DNA from: an uncultured Reyranella sp.
GTDB lineage: Bacteria > Pseudomonadota > Alphaproteobacteria > Reyranellales > Reyranellaceae
Direction of reading: 5' to 3'
Assembly: GCF_945957355.1 (NCBI RefSeq)
Contig: NZ_CAMFKM010000030.1
Span: 1-37,107 of the forward strand
DNA: 37,107 nucleotides
Below, in pieces: positions 23,772 to 31,091 of the stretch. The notes beneath the pieces are model-generated. The model was not told the DNA's origin and ran no database searches. It saw only the letters and a program-made list of their open reading frames with translations. Each line of letters opens with the position of its first letter. Positions within the stretch are counted from its first letter, which is position 1. The translations under genes and the position numbers were made by a program.

Positions 23772-24400
23772 CCACCAGACCGGTCATCACCATCGACGGG
23801 CCCGCGGGGGCGGGCAAAGGCACGCTGGCCCGCCGGCTGGCCGGGCATTTCGGCCTGCCCCATCTCGACACCGGCCTGCTCTACCGGGCGGTCGGGCTGA
23901 AGGCGGCGAAGACGGGCCGCGCGCCGGCCGAGATCGCCGCCGGGCTGGAGCCGTCCGACCTGGCTGATCCCGAGCTTCGGACCGACGGGGCGGGCCAGGC
24001 CGCGTCGAAGGTCGCCGTGATTCCGGAAGTTCGGGCCAACCTGCTGGATTTCCAGCGGAAATTCGCCACCCAGGCGACCGGCGCCGTGCTCGATGGGCGG
24101 GACACCGGCACCGTCATTTGCCCCGACGCACCGGTGAAATTGTTCGTGACGGCCAGCGTCGAGGCGCGCGCCGAACGCCGGTACCGGGAGTTGCGCGCCA
24201 AGGGTGTCGACACTATAAAGCCGCGCGTTCTTGCCGAGATGGCGGAGCGGGACCGTCGCGACAGCGAACGGGCGGCAGCACCACTCATTGCCGCACCCGA
24301 TGCTTACCACCTCGATACCAGCGACATGGATGCCGACGCGGCCTTCGCCGCGGCTTTGGCGTTCATCGAGCGCAAGGGCTTTCGATCCTCCGGGCCGTAA
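23768..24400 (+). CDS. cmk: (d)CMP kinase
   Basis: 210 aa. It phosphorylates CMP and dCMP with ATP. The P-loop IDGPAGAGKGTLARRLA is at residues 8-24. LDTGLLYRAVGL (the 'D-T-G-xx-YR' CMP contact) follows, then LDGRDTGTVICPDAPVKLFVTAS. The ending YHLDTSDMDADAAF is typical. GTG start overlaps the aroA stop (GTGA), and rpsA follows, the usual alphaproteobacterial order. The frame is open far upstream through aroA, which is only an absence of stops. Confidence 0.95.
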   Translation: MTTRPVITIDGPAGAGKGTLARRLAGHFGLPHLDTGLLYRAVGLKAAKTGRAPAEIAAGLEPSDLADPELRTDGAGQAASKVAVIPEVRANLLDFQRKFATQATGAVLDGRDTGTVICPDAPVKLFVTASVEARAERRYRELRAKGVDTIKPRVLAEMAERDRRDSERAAAPLIAAPDAYHLDTSDMDADAAFAAALAFIERKGFRSSGP

Positions 24401-24551
24401 GTCGCCGCCGGCGGATCGAAGACTTCCAGCGGCGACTGCGCCGGGACGTGTCGTCCCTGCGCCGGTGTTTCAAGGCAGTGGATCCGCCGGACTTAACCGG
24501 TTGGCCGACGGGCGGCAGCGTTTCGCCCGGGATCGATGAAGGAGAGTTTGA

Positions 24552-26279
24552 ATGGCCAAGGGCAGCGCCCTGCGTACCCCGAACGACGCCGCAAGCGCCG
24601 AGTTCGCAGCACTACTCGATGAATCGCTGGGCGGTTCGTCGAGCTTCGAAGGCACGGTCGTCAAGGGCCGCGTCATTCGCATTGCCAACGATTTCGTCGT
24701 GGTGGATGTCGGCCTCAAGTCCGAGGGCCGCGTCGCACTGCGTGAGTTCTCCAACGGCGGCGCCGCCCCGGAAGTGAAGGAAGGCGACGTGGTCGACATC
24801 TTCGTCGACCGTATGGAGAACAAGGAGGGCGAGGCCGTCCTGTCGCGCGACAAGGCTCGCCGCGAAGAGGCCTGGACCGTTCTCGAGAAGGCGTTCACCG
24901 ACCAGGAACGTGTCATGGGCACGATCTTCGGCCGCGTGAAGGGCGGCTTCACGGTCGACCTGTCGGGCGCCGTGGCCTTCCTGCCGGGCAGCCAGGTCGA
25001 CGTGCGCCCGGTGCGCGACGTCGGCCCGCTGATGGGCCAGGCCCAGCAGTTCGCCATCCTCAAGATGGACCGTCGCCGCGGCAACATCGTCGTGTCGCGC
25101 CGCGCCGTCATGGAAGAGACCCGTGCCGAGGACCGCACGCGCCTGATGGGTGCGCTGTCGGAGGGCCAGGTGCTCGACGGCGTCGTCAAGAACATCACCG
25201 ACTACGGCGCGTTCGTGGATCTGGGCGGCGTCGACGGCCTGCTCCATGTCACCGACATCGCCTGGAAGCGCATCAACCATCCGTCGGAAGCCCTCACCAT
25301 CGGCCAGCAGGTCAAGGTGCAGGTCGTCCGCTTCAATCCCGAGACGCAGCGCATCTCGCTCGGCATGAAGCAGCTGATGAGCGATCCGTGGGACGGCGCG
25401 GGTGCCAAGTACCCGGTCGGCCTCAAGCTCAAGGGCCGCGTCACCAATATCACCGACTACGGCGCGTTCGTCGAACTGGAGCCGGGCGTCGAGGGTCTGG
25501 TCCACGTTTCCGAAATGAGCTGGACCAAGAAGAACGTGCACCCCGGCAAGATCGTCTCGACCTCGCAGGAAGTCGAAGTGATGGTGCTGGACGTCGACAT
25601 GTCCAAGCGCCGCATCTCGCTCGGCCTCAAGCAGTGCATGGCCAACCCGTGGGAGAGCTTCGCCGATCAGTACCCGGCCGGTACCGAGATCGAAGGCGAG
25701 GTCCGCAACATCACCGAGTTCGGCCTGTTCGTGGGTCTGCCCGGCGACATCGACGGCATGGTTCATCTCAGTGACCTGAGCTGGGACAAGGCCGGTGAAG
25801 AGGCGATCCGCGACTACAAGAAGGGCGACCAGGTCAAGGTCAAGGTCCTCGACGTCGACATGGACAAGGAGCGTATCTCGCTCGGCATCAAGCAGCTGGC
25901 CAACGATCCGTTCGAGAAGGTCGGCGCGGTCGCCAAGAAGGGCGACGTGGTCACCGTCATCGTGGCCGGCATCCAGGACAACGGCATCGATGTCACGGTG
26001 CAGGACGGCATCCCGGGCTTCATCCGCAAGACGGAGCTCAGCCGCGACCGCTCCGAGCAGCGTCCCGACCGTTACGCGATCGGCGACAAGCTCGACGCCA
26101 AGATCACCAATATCGACAAGGCCTCGCGCCGGGTCGTGCTGTCGGTCAAGGCGCGCGAGCTCGACGAGGAGAAGAAGGCGATGGCCGACTTCGGTTCGTC
26201 CGACTCCGGCGCCAGCCTGGGTGACATCCTGGGCGCGGCCCTCAAGAAGAGGGCCGAGGCCGACGAGGACGAGAAGTAA
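24552..26279 (+). CDS. rpsA: 30S ribosomal protein S1
   Basis: 575 aa mRNA-binding ribosomal protein. Six S1 (OB-fold) domains can be followed; the third to fifth are most regular, each with a G-x-V-x-N-I-T-[DE]-[YF]-G-x-F-V core (VVKNITDYGAFVDL, VTNITDYGAFVEL, VRNITEFGLFVGL) and ending in RISLG-[ML]-KQ. The sixth (VTVIVAGIQDNGIDVTV) is less regular. The tail is rich in charged residues (KKRAEADEDEK). ATG has GGAG 7 nt upstream. A good terminator follows. Nearby ihfB has its own promoter. Confidence 0.97.
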   Translation: MAKGSALRTPNDAASAEFAALLDESLGGSSSFEGTVVKGRVIRIANDFVVVDVGLKSEGRVALREFSNGGAAPEVKEGDVVDIFVDRMENKEGEAVLSRDKARREEAWTVLEKAFTDQERVMGTIFGRVKGGFTVDLSGAVAFLPGSQVDVRPVRDVGPLMGQAQQFAILKMDRRRGNIVVSRRAVMEETRAEDRTRLMGALSEGQVLDGVVKNITDYGAFVDLGGVDGLLHVTDIAWKRINHPSEALTIGQQVKVQVVRFNPETQRISLGMKQLMSDPWDGAGAKYPVGLKLKGRVTNITDYGAFVELEPGVEGLVHVSEMSWTKKNVHPGKIVSTSQEVEVMVLDVDMSKRRISLGLKQCMANPWESFADQYPAGTEIEGEVRNITEFGLFVGLPGDIDGMVHLSDLSWDKAGEEAIRDYKKGDQVKVKVLDVDMDKERISLGIKQLANDPFEKVGAVAKKGDVVTVIVAGIQDNGIDVTVQDGIPGFIRKTELSRDRSEQRPDRYAIGDKLDAKITNIDKASRRVVLSVKARELDEEKKAMADFGSSDSGASLGDILGAALKKRAEADEDEK

Positions 26280-26303
26280 GCCGTCTTCATCAAGGTTTAC
26301 GGC

Positions 26304-26336
26304 AAGGCCGACCCGCAAGGGTCGGCCTTTTCTTTT
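26304..26336 (+). terminator. rpsA terminator
   Basis: AAGGCCGACCC (26304-26314) pairs with GGGTCGGCCTT (26319-26329), loop GCAA, followed by TTCTTTT. Perfect 11-bp stem. Confidence 0.92.
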
Positions 26337-26354
26337 GGTTTCAAGGGGTTAGGC

Positions 26355-26382
26355 TTGACGAACCCGTTATCCGGTTTAATAT
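26355..26382 (+). promoter_or_regulatory. Sigma-70 type promoter for ihfB
   Basis: TTGACG (26355-26360), a 16-bp spacer and TAATAT (26377-26382), 55 bp upstream of the ihfB ATG and just after the rpsA terminator. One of the best promoter matches in the window. Confidence 0.65.
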
Positions 26383-26436
26383 CAAGGACTTAATCATTGT
26401 GCTCAGGGGCTGAATCGCCCCGTTCATGGAAACGCG

Positions 26437-26772
26437 ATGACCAAGTCCGAGCTGATTGCCCGCCTGGCGGCCCGGAATCCGCACCTCTACCAGAGGGACG
26501 TCGAGCGGATCGTCGCCACCGTGTTCGACGAGATTTCCAAGGCTCTCGCGACCGGCCATCGCGTCGAATTGCGCGGCTTCGGCGCGTTCTCCGTGAAGCA
26601 GCGGGATCCGCGCACCGGCCGCAATCCGCGCACCGGCGAGCAGGTCGCGGTCGCTTCCAAGCGCGTTCCCTACTTCAAGACCGGCAAGGACCTGCGCGAC
26701 CGACTGAACAAGGAGGCCGCGCGCGCGGCCGGCCTGCTGCCGCCGGAACCCGCGGACGACGACAAGAAGTAG
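26437..26772 (+). CDS. ihfB: Integration host factor subunit beta
   Basis: 111 aa DNA-bending protein that pairs with IhfA. MTKSELIARLAARNPHLYQRDVERIV is the IHF-beta N-terminus; RVELRGFGAFSVKQRDPRTGRNPRTGE contains the HU/IHF signature and the intercalating Pro in the beta-arm (about residues 45-70). The tail is acidic-basic (PADDDKK). It lies between rpsA and a LapA-like gene, as in related genomes. As an integration host factor it could act on the nearby island; that is inference. Confidence 0.95.
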   Translation: MTKSELIARLAARNPHLYQRDVERIVATVFDEISKALATGHRVELRGFGAFSVKQRDPRTGRNPRTGEQVAVASKRVPYFKTGKDLRDRLNKEAARAAGLLPPEPADDDKK

Positions 26773-26833
26773 CGCACCGGACCGATTGTCCGCCTCGCGT
26801 CGCGGGGGCGTGGTGTGGCATGCTCCGCCCCGC

Positions 26834-27232
26834 ATGAAAATCCTTTCCCGCGTCCTTTTCCTGCTCTTCATCCTGATCGGCGTTCTGGTCGCGGTCAGCA
26901 ACGCCCAGCCCGTGCAGCTCGCACTGTGGCCGCTGCCGCATATCATCGTGATGCCGGTCTATCTCCTGGTCATCGCCATGCTGATGCTGGGCGTCCTGGC
27001 AGGGCTCGGCATGGGCTGGTGGGCCGGGCGGCATCATCGCCGCCGGGCTCGCGAGGCTGGCGGCGAGGCAGCGCGGCTGGACCGTGAAGTTGCGCGCCTC
27101 CGGGCCGCGCAGGCTGTGCAACAAGCGGCACCGGCTGGTCCCGCGCCGCGCGACCAGCGCGCCCTCGAGCGGCAGAGCGCGCTGGTGGCGCCCGAGCTTG
27201 GCTCGCAGGCCAGGCGGGGTCCGTTTTCATGA
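26834..27232 (+). CDS. lapA: LapA-domain inner-membrane protein
   Basis: 132 aa. Two transmembrane segments (FLLFILIGVLVAVSNA about residues 8-25, and the LLVIAMLMLGVLAGLG region about 43-65) are separated by the QPVQLALWPLP periplasmic strand, the pattern of LapA-type (DUF1049) proteins. A basic stretch (RHHRRRAR) and a helical, Ala/Arg-rich cytoplasmic tail follow. The ATG at 26834 is preferred to 26786. It follows ihfB and overlaps the next gene by 4 bp (ATGA). In other bacteria LapA helps tether the LPS-assembly regulator LapB, which is not in this window. Confidence 0.8.
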   Translation: MKILSRVLFLLFILIGVLVAVSNAQPVQLALWPLPHIIVMPVYLLVIAMLMLGVLAGLGMGWWAGRHHRRRAREAGGEAARLDREVARLRAAQAVQQAAPAGPAPRDQRALERQSALVAPELGSQARRGPFS

Positions 27233-28236
27233 AGGTCCTGTCGGCGGCCGAGATCGACGCCGCCCTGGACGACCTCGCGCTGATCGACCGGCTCGACACG
27301 CTGTTCCGCGCGGGCTGCGAGATGCCGGTGAGGCATCATCATCCGATCAGGGAGCCGCTGGGGCCTGGTTCGGCCGACGCGATGCTGCTCCTGATGCCGG
27401 CCTGGACGACGGGCCGGTCGGGGGGCTCCTCGGGCCGGGTCGGCGTCAAGGTCGTCACGGTGTTCCCGGACAACGGCAAGCGCTCGCTGCCCTCGATCTA
27501 CGGCCAGTACCTGCTGCTCGACGGCAACACCGGTGCGACGCTGGCGCTGCTCGACGGCACGATGCTGACCAAGCGGCGCACCGCCTGCGCCTCGGGCCTC
27601 GCCTCGCGCTACCTGTCGCGACCGGACGCCTCGCGGCTGCTGATGATCGGCACCGGCGCGCTGGCGCCGGAGCTGATCCGCGTGCATGCCAAGGTGAGGC
27701 CGATCCGTGAGGTGATGATCTGGGGCCGAACGGTGTCTCAGGCCGAGTCCCTCGCGGCAAGACTGTCGGTCTCGCTGCCTGAAGCGGTTGGCCGTCCGGT
27801 TACCGTCCGGGCCGTCACTGATCGCAAAGCGGCGGTCGGGGAAGCCGACATCATCTCCTGCGCCACGCTCTCCAGGGCGCCTCTGGTCGAGGGCGACTGG
27901 CTGCACGAGGGCCAACATGTGGATTTGGTCGGCGCCTACACGCCCCAGATGCGTGAAAGCGATGACCGGGCGGTGCAACGGGCCCGTCTCTACGTCGACA
28001 CTCGCGCCGGCGCATTGAAGGAAGGCGGCGATGTCGTCCAGCCGATCGCCAGCGGGGTGATCGGCGAAGCCCACGTGATCGCCGACCTGTTCGAGCTCTC
28101 ACGCGGCCAGCAGGTCGGCCGTGCGGCCGATGACGCCACCTCGATCACGCTGTTCAAGTCGGTCGGGGCGGCGCTCGAGGATCTCGCCGCCGCCGAGCTG
28201 GCCGTGGAAATGGCGGTCGGGGCTACGGCTCGATAA
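27229..28236 (+). CDS. Ornithine cyclodeaminase/mu-crystallin family protein
   Basis: 335 aa NAD(P)-binding imine reductase or cyclodeaminase family. VGVKVVTVFPDNGKRSLPSIYGQYLLLDGNTGATLALLDGTMLTKRRTAC is the substrate-binding block; the Rossmann turn is MIGTGALAPELIRVH (about 141-156). LVEGDWLHEGQHVDLVGAYTPQMRE and FKSVGAALEDLA are family marks. Possible roles include ornithine cyclodeaminase, alanine dehydrogenase or ketimine reductase; sequence does not settle it. It overlaps lapA by 4 bp and runs convergently into the CoA-transferase gene with a 14-bp tail overlap. Confidence 0.85.
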   Translation: MKVLSAAEIDAALDDLALIDRLDTLFRAGCEMPVRHHHPIREPLGPGSADAMLLLMPAWTTGRSGGSSGRVGVKVVTVFPDNGKRSLPSIYGQYLLLDGNTGATLALLDGTMLTKRRTACASGLASRYLSRPDASRLLMIGTGALAPELIRVHAKVRPIREVMIWGRTVSQAESLAARLSVSLPEAVGRPVTVRAVTDRKAAVGEADIISCATLSRAPLVEGDWLHEGQHVDLVGAYTPQMRESDDRAVQRARLYVDTRAGALKEGGDVVQPIASGVIGEAHVIADLFELSRGQQVGRAADDATSITLFKSVGAALEDLAAAELAVEMAVGATAR

Positions 28237-29440
28237 GCGCGCCCGACGTCTTCAGGGCCTCGATGTCTTCGGCGCTGACGCCGGCCTCGGCCAGTAGGGC
28301 GCGCGAATCCTGTCCCTGCAGCGGCGCCAGCGACCGGATGGACGGCGGCGTCCTGCTCATGGTCATCGGCGGCTCGACCATCATGATCTCGCCCTCCGAC
28401 GGGTGCGGATACTTCCTGAAGAGCTTGCGCCACACGAGGTGCGGGTCCTCGAACAGGTCGGCCGGCCTGGAGACGGGAGCGTTGGGAATCTGTGCCTGGT
28501 CGAGCAGCTTCACCCATTCGGCCGTCGTCTTGGAAGGCGCCAGCGCCTCGACCATGGCGTACATGTCGCCGATATGCATCGAGCGCGCGTTGATGGTCGA
28601 ATAGCGCGGATCCTTCAGCACCTCCGCCCGGCCCACCAGCTCGAAGAAGTTGCGCCAGTGCTTGTCGTTGTACGGCAGGATCGCCATCCAGCCGTCGAGC
28701 GTGCGGTAGGGCTTGCGGGTGCGAGCGAGCAGGCGCGTGTAGCCGACCTCGCCCTCGTCGCTGAAGGTCCGCTCCCACATATGCTCGACCATCAGCCACG
28801 CCGACATGGTCTCGAACATCGGCACCTCGACGAACTGGCCCTCGCCGGTGCGCTGCCTGTGCATCAGCGCTGAAAGAGTGGAGAAGGCGAAGGTGAGCCC
28901 GACCGTCTTGTCGGCGATGATGGTTGGCGGATAGCGTGGGACGTCGTCGCCAGCGGCCCGGCCCATCAGGTCGGCGATGCCGAAGCGGGCCTGGATGGCA
29001 TCATCGTACGCAGGCAGTTTTCCGTAAGGACCTTGGGCCGAGTAGCCGTAGGCGCCGACATAGACGATGTCGGGCTTCACCTTACGGATCTCCTCGTAGC
29101 CCAGCCCCAGCGCCTCGATGGCCTGCGGTCGCAGCGCGTGAACGAAGGCGTCGGCCGTGGCCACGACCTTGAGCAGGGCGGCACGCGCCTCGCCGTTCTT
29201 GAGATCGAGGCAGAGCGAGCGCTTGTTGCGATTCACATACAGGTAGGTCGGTCCCATGCCAGGGGTCCTGCCGGGCTTGCCGATGTGACGAACCGCATCG
29301 CCTTCCGGTGCCTCGACCTTGATGACGTCGGCGCCTTGGTCGGCCAGCAGCATCGTGCCGTAGGGGCCGAGGATGATGTTGGTGAGGTCGACGATCCTGA
29401 TGCCTTCGAGCGCGCCGGGCATGGCCTTTTCCTGTGTCAT
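28223..29440 (-). CDS. Class III CoA-transferase (CaiB/BaiF family)
   Basis: 405 aa. Moves CoA between carboxylic acids. N-terminus GIRIVDLTNIILGPYGTMLLADQGADVIKVEAPEGD is the family signature. The catalytic Asp is in LPAYDDAIQA (about D146). YVNRNKRSLCLDLKNGEA and the C-terminal PVSRPADLFEDPHL are also standard. Substrate not inferable. It faces the MarR gene across a 289-bp gap and could be tied to the same catabolism, but there is no direct evidence. Confidence 0.93.
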   Translation of the reverse strand: MTQEKAMPGALEGIRIVDLTNIILGPYGTMLLADQGADVIKVEAPEGDAVRHIGKPGRTPGMGPTYLYVNRNKRSLCLDLKNGEARAALLKVVATADAFVHALRPQAIEALGLGYEEIRKVKPDIVYVGAYGYSAQGPYGKLPAYDDAIQARFGIADLMGRAAGDDVPRYPPTIIADKTVGLTFAFSTLSALMHRQRTGEGQFVEVPMFETMSAWLMVEHMWERTFSDEGEVGYTRLLARTRKPYRTLDGWMAILPYNDKHWRNFFELVGRAEVLKDPRYSTINARSMHIGDMYAMVEALAPSKTTAEWVKLLDQAQIPNAPVSRPADLFEDPHLVWRKLFRKYPHPSEGEIMMVEPPMTMSRTPPSIRSLAPLQGQDSRALLAEAGVSAEDIEALKTSGALIEP

Positions 29441-29729
29441 GGCTGTGTCCGATCACACTGCCATCGCCATGTCTGCGCGTCATCGTCCTTGCCATTGCGT
29501 CGCAAAACGCCGCCCGAAATCCTTGAAGCCGCGAGATAATGCCCGGTGGTCACAATGGGCTCCTCGATCGCTTGGGTAGACGGTTGCAGCAGTGGCAGAA
29601 GTTCGCGCTTTACGATTCCCGAGTCGGGGAGTCAGGACTGCGCTCATTCACCTTCGGCAAAGAGTGTTATGTGACCGTTGTGCGACGCGCTTTGGCGGTG
29701 TAGCGAAGGAGCAGCAAGCCGGGGGGGCG
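29441..29729. other. Intergenic region between CoA-transferase and marR
   Basis: About 290 bp of divergent promoter space. No RNA gene or clear operator seen. An in-frame extension of the marR frame upstream to 29592 exists but has no family support. Confidence 0.4.
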
Positions 29730-30203
29730 ATGCGAAGCAACGTTGCAAAGAAGCAGCTCGAGTCGAAGACTGCGTCGAGTGCGGCATCCAGGCCCTATCG
29801 CATCGAAGACCAGATCGGCTACCTGCTGCGACGCGCTCATCAGCGCGCGAGTGCCATCTTCCAGACCGGCATCGGCGATCCCAACATCACGCCGACCCAG
29901 TATTCGAGCCTGGCCAAGCTCGACGAATATACCGAACTGTCGCAGAACCTGCTGGGCCGTCTCGTCGGCATGGACAAGGCCACGATGCAGGGCGTGGTCC
30001 GTCGGCTGAAGGAACGCGGCCTCGTCGATTCACGGCCTGATCCCGGCGACGCGCGCCGGACGCTTCTCAGCCTGACGACCGAAGGACAGAGACTGGTCAA
30101 CAAGCTGCTGTTGAACGGGCCTGCCGTCTCGCGCGAGACCCTGAAGCCGCTCAATGCCCAGGAGCAGAAGCAGCTCCTCGATCTTCTGTCGCGGATCATC
30201 TGA
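29730..30203 (+). CDS. MarR-family transcriptional regulator
   Basis: 157 aa winged-helix repressor. The HTH is in NITPTQYSSLAKLDEYTELSQNLLGRLVGMDKATMQGVVRRLKERGLVDSRPDPGDARRTLLSLT (about residues 52-115), with the conserved DxRR wing. Dimer helices surround it. ATG 29730 is chosen; the frame continues upstream. It directly precedes the molybdenum hydroxylase operon with a 57-bp gap and is the likely regulator; ligand would be an aromatic or N-heterocyclic acid. This is inference from position. Confidence 0.85.
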   Translation: MRSNVAKKQLESKTASSAASRPYRIEDQIGYLLRRAHQRASAIFQTGIGDPNITPTQYSSLAKLDEYTELSQNLLGRLVGMDKATMQGVVRRLKERGLVDSRPDPGDARRTLLSLTTEGQRLVNKLLLNGPAVSRETLKPLNAQEQKQLLDLLSRII

Positions 30204-30217
30204 ATTCGACTCATCGT

Positions 30218-30260
30218 TTGACTCGCGCGCGGCCTGTGTCATCGTACGTACACGAACGAT
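30218..30260 (+). promoter_or_regulatory. Promoter/operator region of the hydroxylase operon
   Basis: TTGACT (30218-30223) could be a -35; the matching -10 is weak. ATCGT...ACGAT (30241-30245, 30256-30260) is an inverted repeat around GTACGTAC that abuts the ATG at 30261. There is no Shine-Dalgarno, so translation may start from a very short or leaderless mRNA. A MarR operator is a fair guess. Confidence 0.35.
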
Positions 30261-31091
30261 ATGGGCGACTATCTCCGACCCCGAGGCCTTGAAGAGGCGC
30301 TCCAGGCACTGACCCGGCCTTTCATGGTGCTCGCCGGCGGCACTGACTTCTATCCTGCACGCGTGGGACGTTCCGTCACCGAGGACATCCTCGATATCGC
30401 GGGAATAGCGGCTCTTCGCGGGATCTCCGAGACCGACGCCGGTTGGCGCCTGGGAGCGACGACGACGTGGAGCGAGTTGATCGAAGCGCCCCTGCCACCG
30501 TTGTTCGACGGGTTGAAGCGGGCGGCGCGCGAGGTCGGCGGCCGCCAGATTCAAAATGCCGGGACGATCGCGGGAAATATCTGCAATGCCTCGCCGGCGG
30601 CCGATGGGGTGCCGGCCCTGCTGGCGCTCGAATCCGAGGTCGAGCTTGCCCGTCGGGATGGCGTGCGCCGGATTCCGCTTTCCGCATTCATTACGGGCGT
30701 GCGCAAGACGGAGCTGCAGCCCGGCGAGCTCGTGGTGGCGCTCCATGTGCCGCGTCCGGGACATGATGCGAGAAGTGCGTTCCTTAAGCTGGGCGCACGC
30801 CGCTACCTGGTGATCTCGATCGCCATGGCCTCGACCGTGGTCGAAGTCGAGCATGGAAGGGTCGCAGCGGCGCGCGTTGCCGTGGGGGCCTGTTCGCCCG
30901 TTGCGCAACGGCTGCCGGCGCTGGAGCAGGCGCTGACCGGCGCTCCGTTCGACGCGCGCCTCGGCGAACGGGTCGCCGCTTCCCACCTGGCGCCGCTGTC
31001 GCCGATCGACGATGTGCGTGGCAGTGCGGGTTATCGCAGCGACGCGGCTCTGGTCCTGCTGCGGCGGCTCCTCTCGACGGTGGCTGCATGA
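30261..31091 (+). CDS. FAD-binding subunit of a xanthine dehydrogenase-family molybdenum hydroxylase
   Basis: 276 aa medium subunit that passes electrons from the 2Fe-2S clusters to its acceptor. FVLAGGTDF-like motif VLAGGTDFYPA (about residue 23-33) and the TIAGNICNASPAADG block (about 101-115) contact FAD. The C-terminal CO-dehydrogenase flavoprotein domain follows. It overlaps the fused molybdenum subunit by 4 bp (ATGA). The start gives the usual 'xDYLRPxxLEEAL' N-terminus. Confidence 0.92.
   Translation: MGDYLRPRGLEEALQALTRPFMVLAGGTDFYPARVGRSVTEDILDIAGIAALRGISETDAGWRLGATTTWSELIEAPLPPLFDGLKRAAREVGGRQIQNAGTIAGNICNASPAADGVPALLALESEVELARRDGVRRIPLSAFITGVRKTELQPGELVVALHVPRPGHDARSAFLKLGARRYLVISIAMASTVVEVEHGRVAAARVAVGACSPVAQRLPALEQALTGAPFDARLGERVAASHLAPLSPIDDVRGSAGYRSDAALVLLRRLLSTVAA

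Noticed and set aside
22307..24400. A 697-codon frame spanning aroA and cmk that could suggest a fusion
   Set aside because: Only the part from GTG 23768 resembles a protein (Cmk). The upstream part is the shifted reading of aroA, and aroA ends in its own TGA overlapping that GTG.
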